Position numbers and translations under genes: made by a program. Below are positions 63,921-64,000 of a stretch of 64,000 nt of DNA, in pieces. A model generated the notes under the pieces. That model was not told the origin of the DNA, did no database searches, and worked only from the letters and a program-made list of their open reading frames with translations. Numbering within the stretch: position 1 is the first letter of the stretch; the number at the start of each line of letters is the position of its first letter. This DNA is from Osmia lignaria lignaria (taxonomy: Eukaryota > Arthropoda > Insecta > Hymenoptera > Megachilidae): NCBI RefSeq assembly GCF_051020975.1, contig NW_027478165.1:8090001-8154000 (forward strand). The letters run 5' to 3'.

Positions 63921-64000
63921 TGATCAGAAGCGTAGTTTTCAAGATATATCGAGATATTTAAAAGTTCCGAAGCCGCACCAACATAATAGAGATACAGAAA
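63921..64000 (+). repeat. Partial satellite unit at right edge
   Basis: The first 80 bp of a unit, beginning at TGATCA and carrying the GAAGCG / TTTTCAAG variant also seen at 59,094-59,115 and 60,060-60,081. The array continues to the right of the window. Confidence 0.97.

Larger units (their letters stand above)
1..64000 (+). repeat. Tandem satellite array, 322-bp monomer, fills the window
   Basis: The same sequence recurs every 322 bp from end to end. Taking TGATCA as the unit start, the first start is at 175 and the last at 63,921, giving 198 complete units. The distance (63,746 bp) equals 198 x 322 minus 10, and the deficit is fully explained by seven small indels listed separately. All units are head to tail and none is inverted. 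Units differ mainly by scattered substitutions that recur as shared haplotypes. No stretch of 300 bp lacks the repeat, and no mobile element or unique DNA interrupts it. Known satellites of this kind usually lie in centromeric or other heterochromatic regions; that location is inferred. I do not recognise the family. Confidence 0.98.
58769..64000 (+). repeat. Zone IV of the array
   Basis: Marked by TTTAGAGACCTTTCTTG, ATGTAGTATG and TATTGCGCGCTGC. Units at 59,735 and 63,599 share GCGCGCTGCGAATGCC and CAACAACAAG at an offset of 3,864 bp (12 units). A zone I-like unit, with CCTTTGAGCTGAATCTGC and TATTGCTAGC, lies at 62,955-63,276. Confidence 0.72.

Noticed and set aside
1..64000. CRISPR array
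   Set aside because: There are no short repeats separated by unique spacers. The whole 322-bp unit repeats without gaps.
1..64000. Multi-gene family or leucine-rich/ankyrin-type tandem protein
   Set aside because: 322 is not divisible by 3, so no frame can continue through successive units on either strand.
1..64000. Known named insect or vertebrate satellite family
   Set aside because: Some motifs, such as CTCGGAAACG, feel familiar from invertebrate satellites, but I cannot match the unit to a named family. A database search of the 322-bp consensus would decide.

Overview
The whole 64 kb window is one uninterrupted satellite DNA array. I see no gene, RNA gene, transposon, CRISPR array or unique sequence anywhere in it. 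The repeat unit is 322 bp. Counting from the TGATCA motif found in nearly every unit, 198 complete units run head to tail from 175 to 63,920, with partial units at both window edges (1-174 and 63,921-64,000). All units lie in the same orientation. The spacing leaves 322 bp in only seven units, and the net length change across the window is -10 bp. Neither end of the array is in view.

This points to a eukaryotic nuclear genome in a centromeric, pericentromeric or other heterochromatic block: a long monomer, tens of kb without interruption, and layered higher-order repeats (HORs). I do not recognise the satellite family. An invertebrate, perhaps an insect, is a guess only. The sequence must come from a long-read assembly, so exact copy numbers depend on that assembly.

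The array can be divided by which unit variants occur and how they repeat. Zone I (1 to about 19.5 kb) carries unit types rare or absent elsewhere. It holds a 4-unit HOR (1,288 bp, four copies, about 2.1-7.3 kb), a duplication of about 4 kb at an offset of 10,304 bp (32 units), a third partial copy at 7,084 bp (22 units), and a run of six nearly identical units at 17.6-19.5 kb. Zone II (about 19.5-35.9 kb) is a patchwork of 2-, 4-, 8-, 10- and 14-unit duplications. Zone III (about 35.9-58.8 kb) is marked by a palindrome-forming variant and a 9-unit HOR (2,896 bp, about 3.4 copies, 39.0-48.8 kb), followed by 4-unit and 3-unit duplications. Zone IV (58.8-64 kb) contains a 3-unit HOR (966 bp, about 2.8 copies), and one zone I unit type reappears there.

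Inside each unit are several structures: a nested inverted repeat of about 49 bp, a GAA/CAA purine-rich tract of constant length, a 28-bp motif repeated 114 bp apart, and three copies of a 10-mer (two direct, one inverted). A minus-strand frame of about 74 codons is open in most units, but typical units have no ATG in it. I judge it non-coding and kept open by homogenisation of the array. There are no genes to work together; the biology here is how the repeat array evolved and possibly how its chromatin or transcripts behave.
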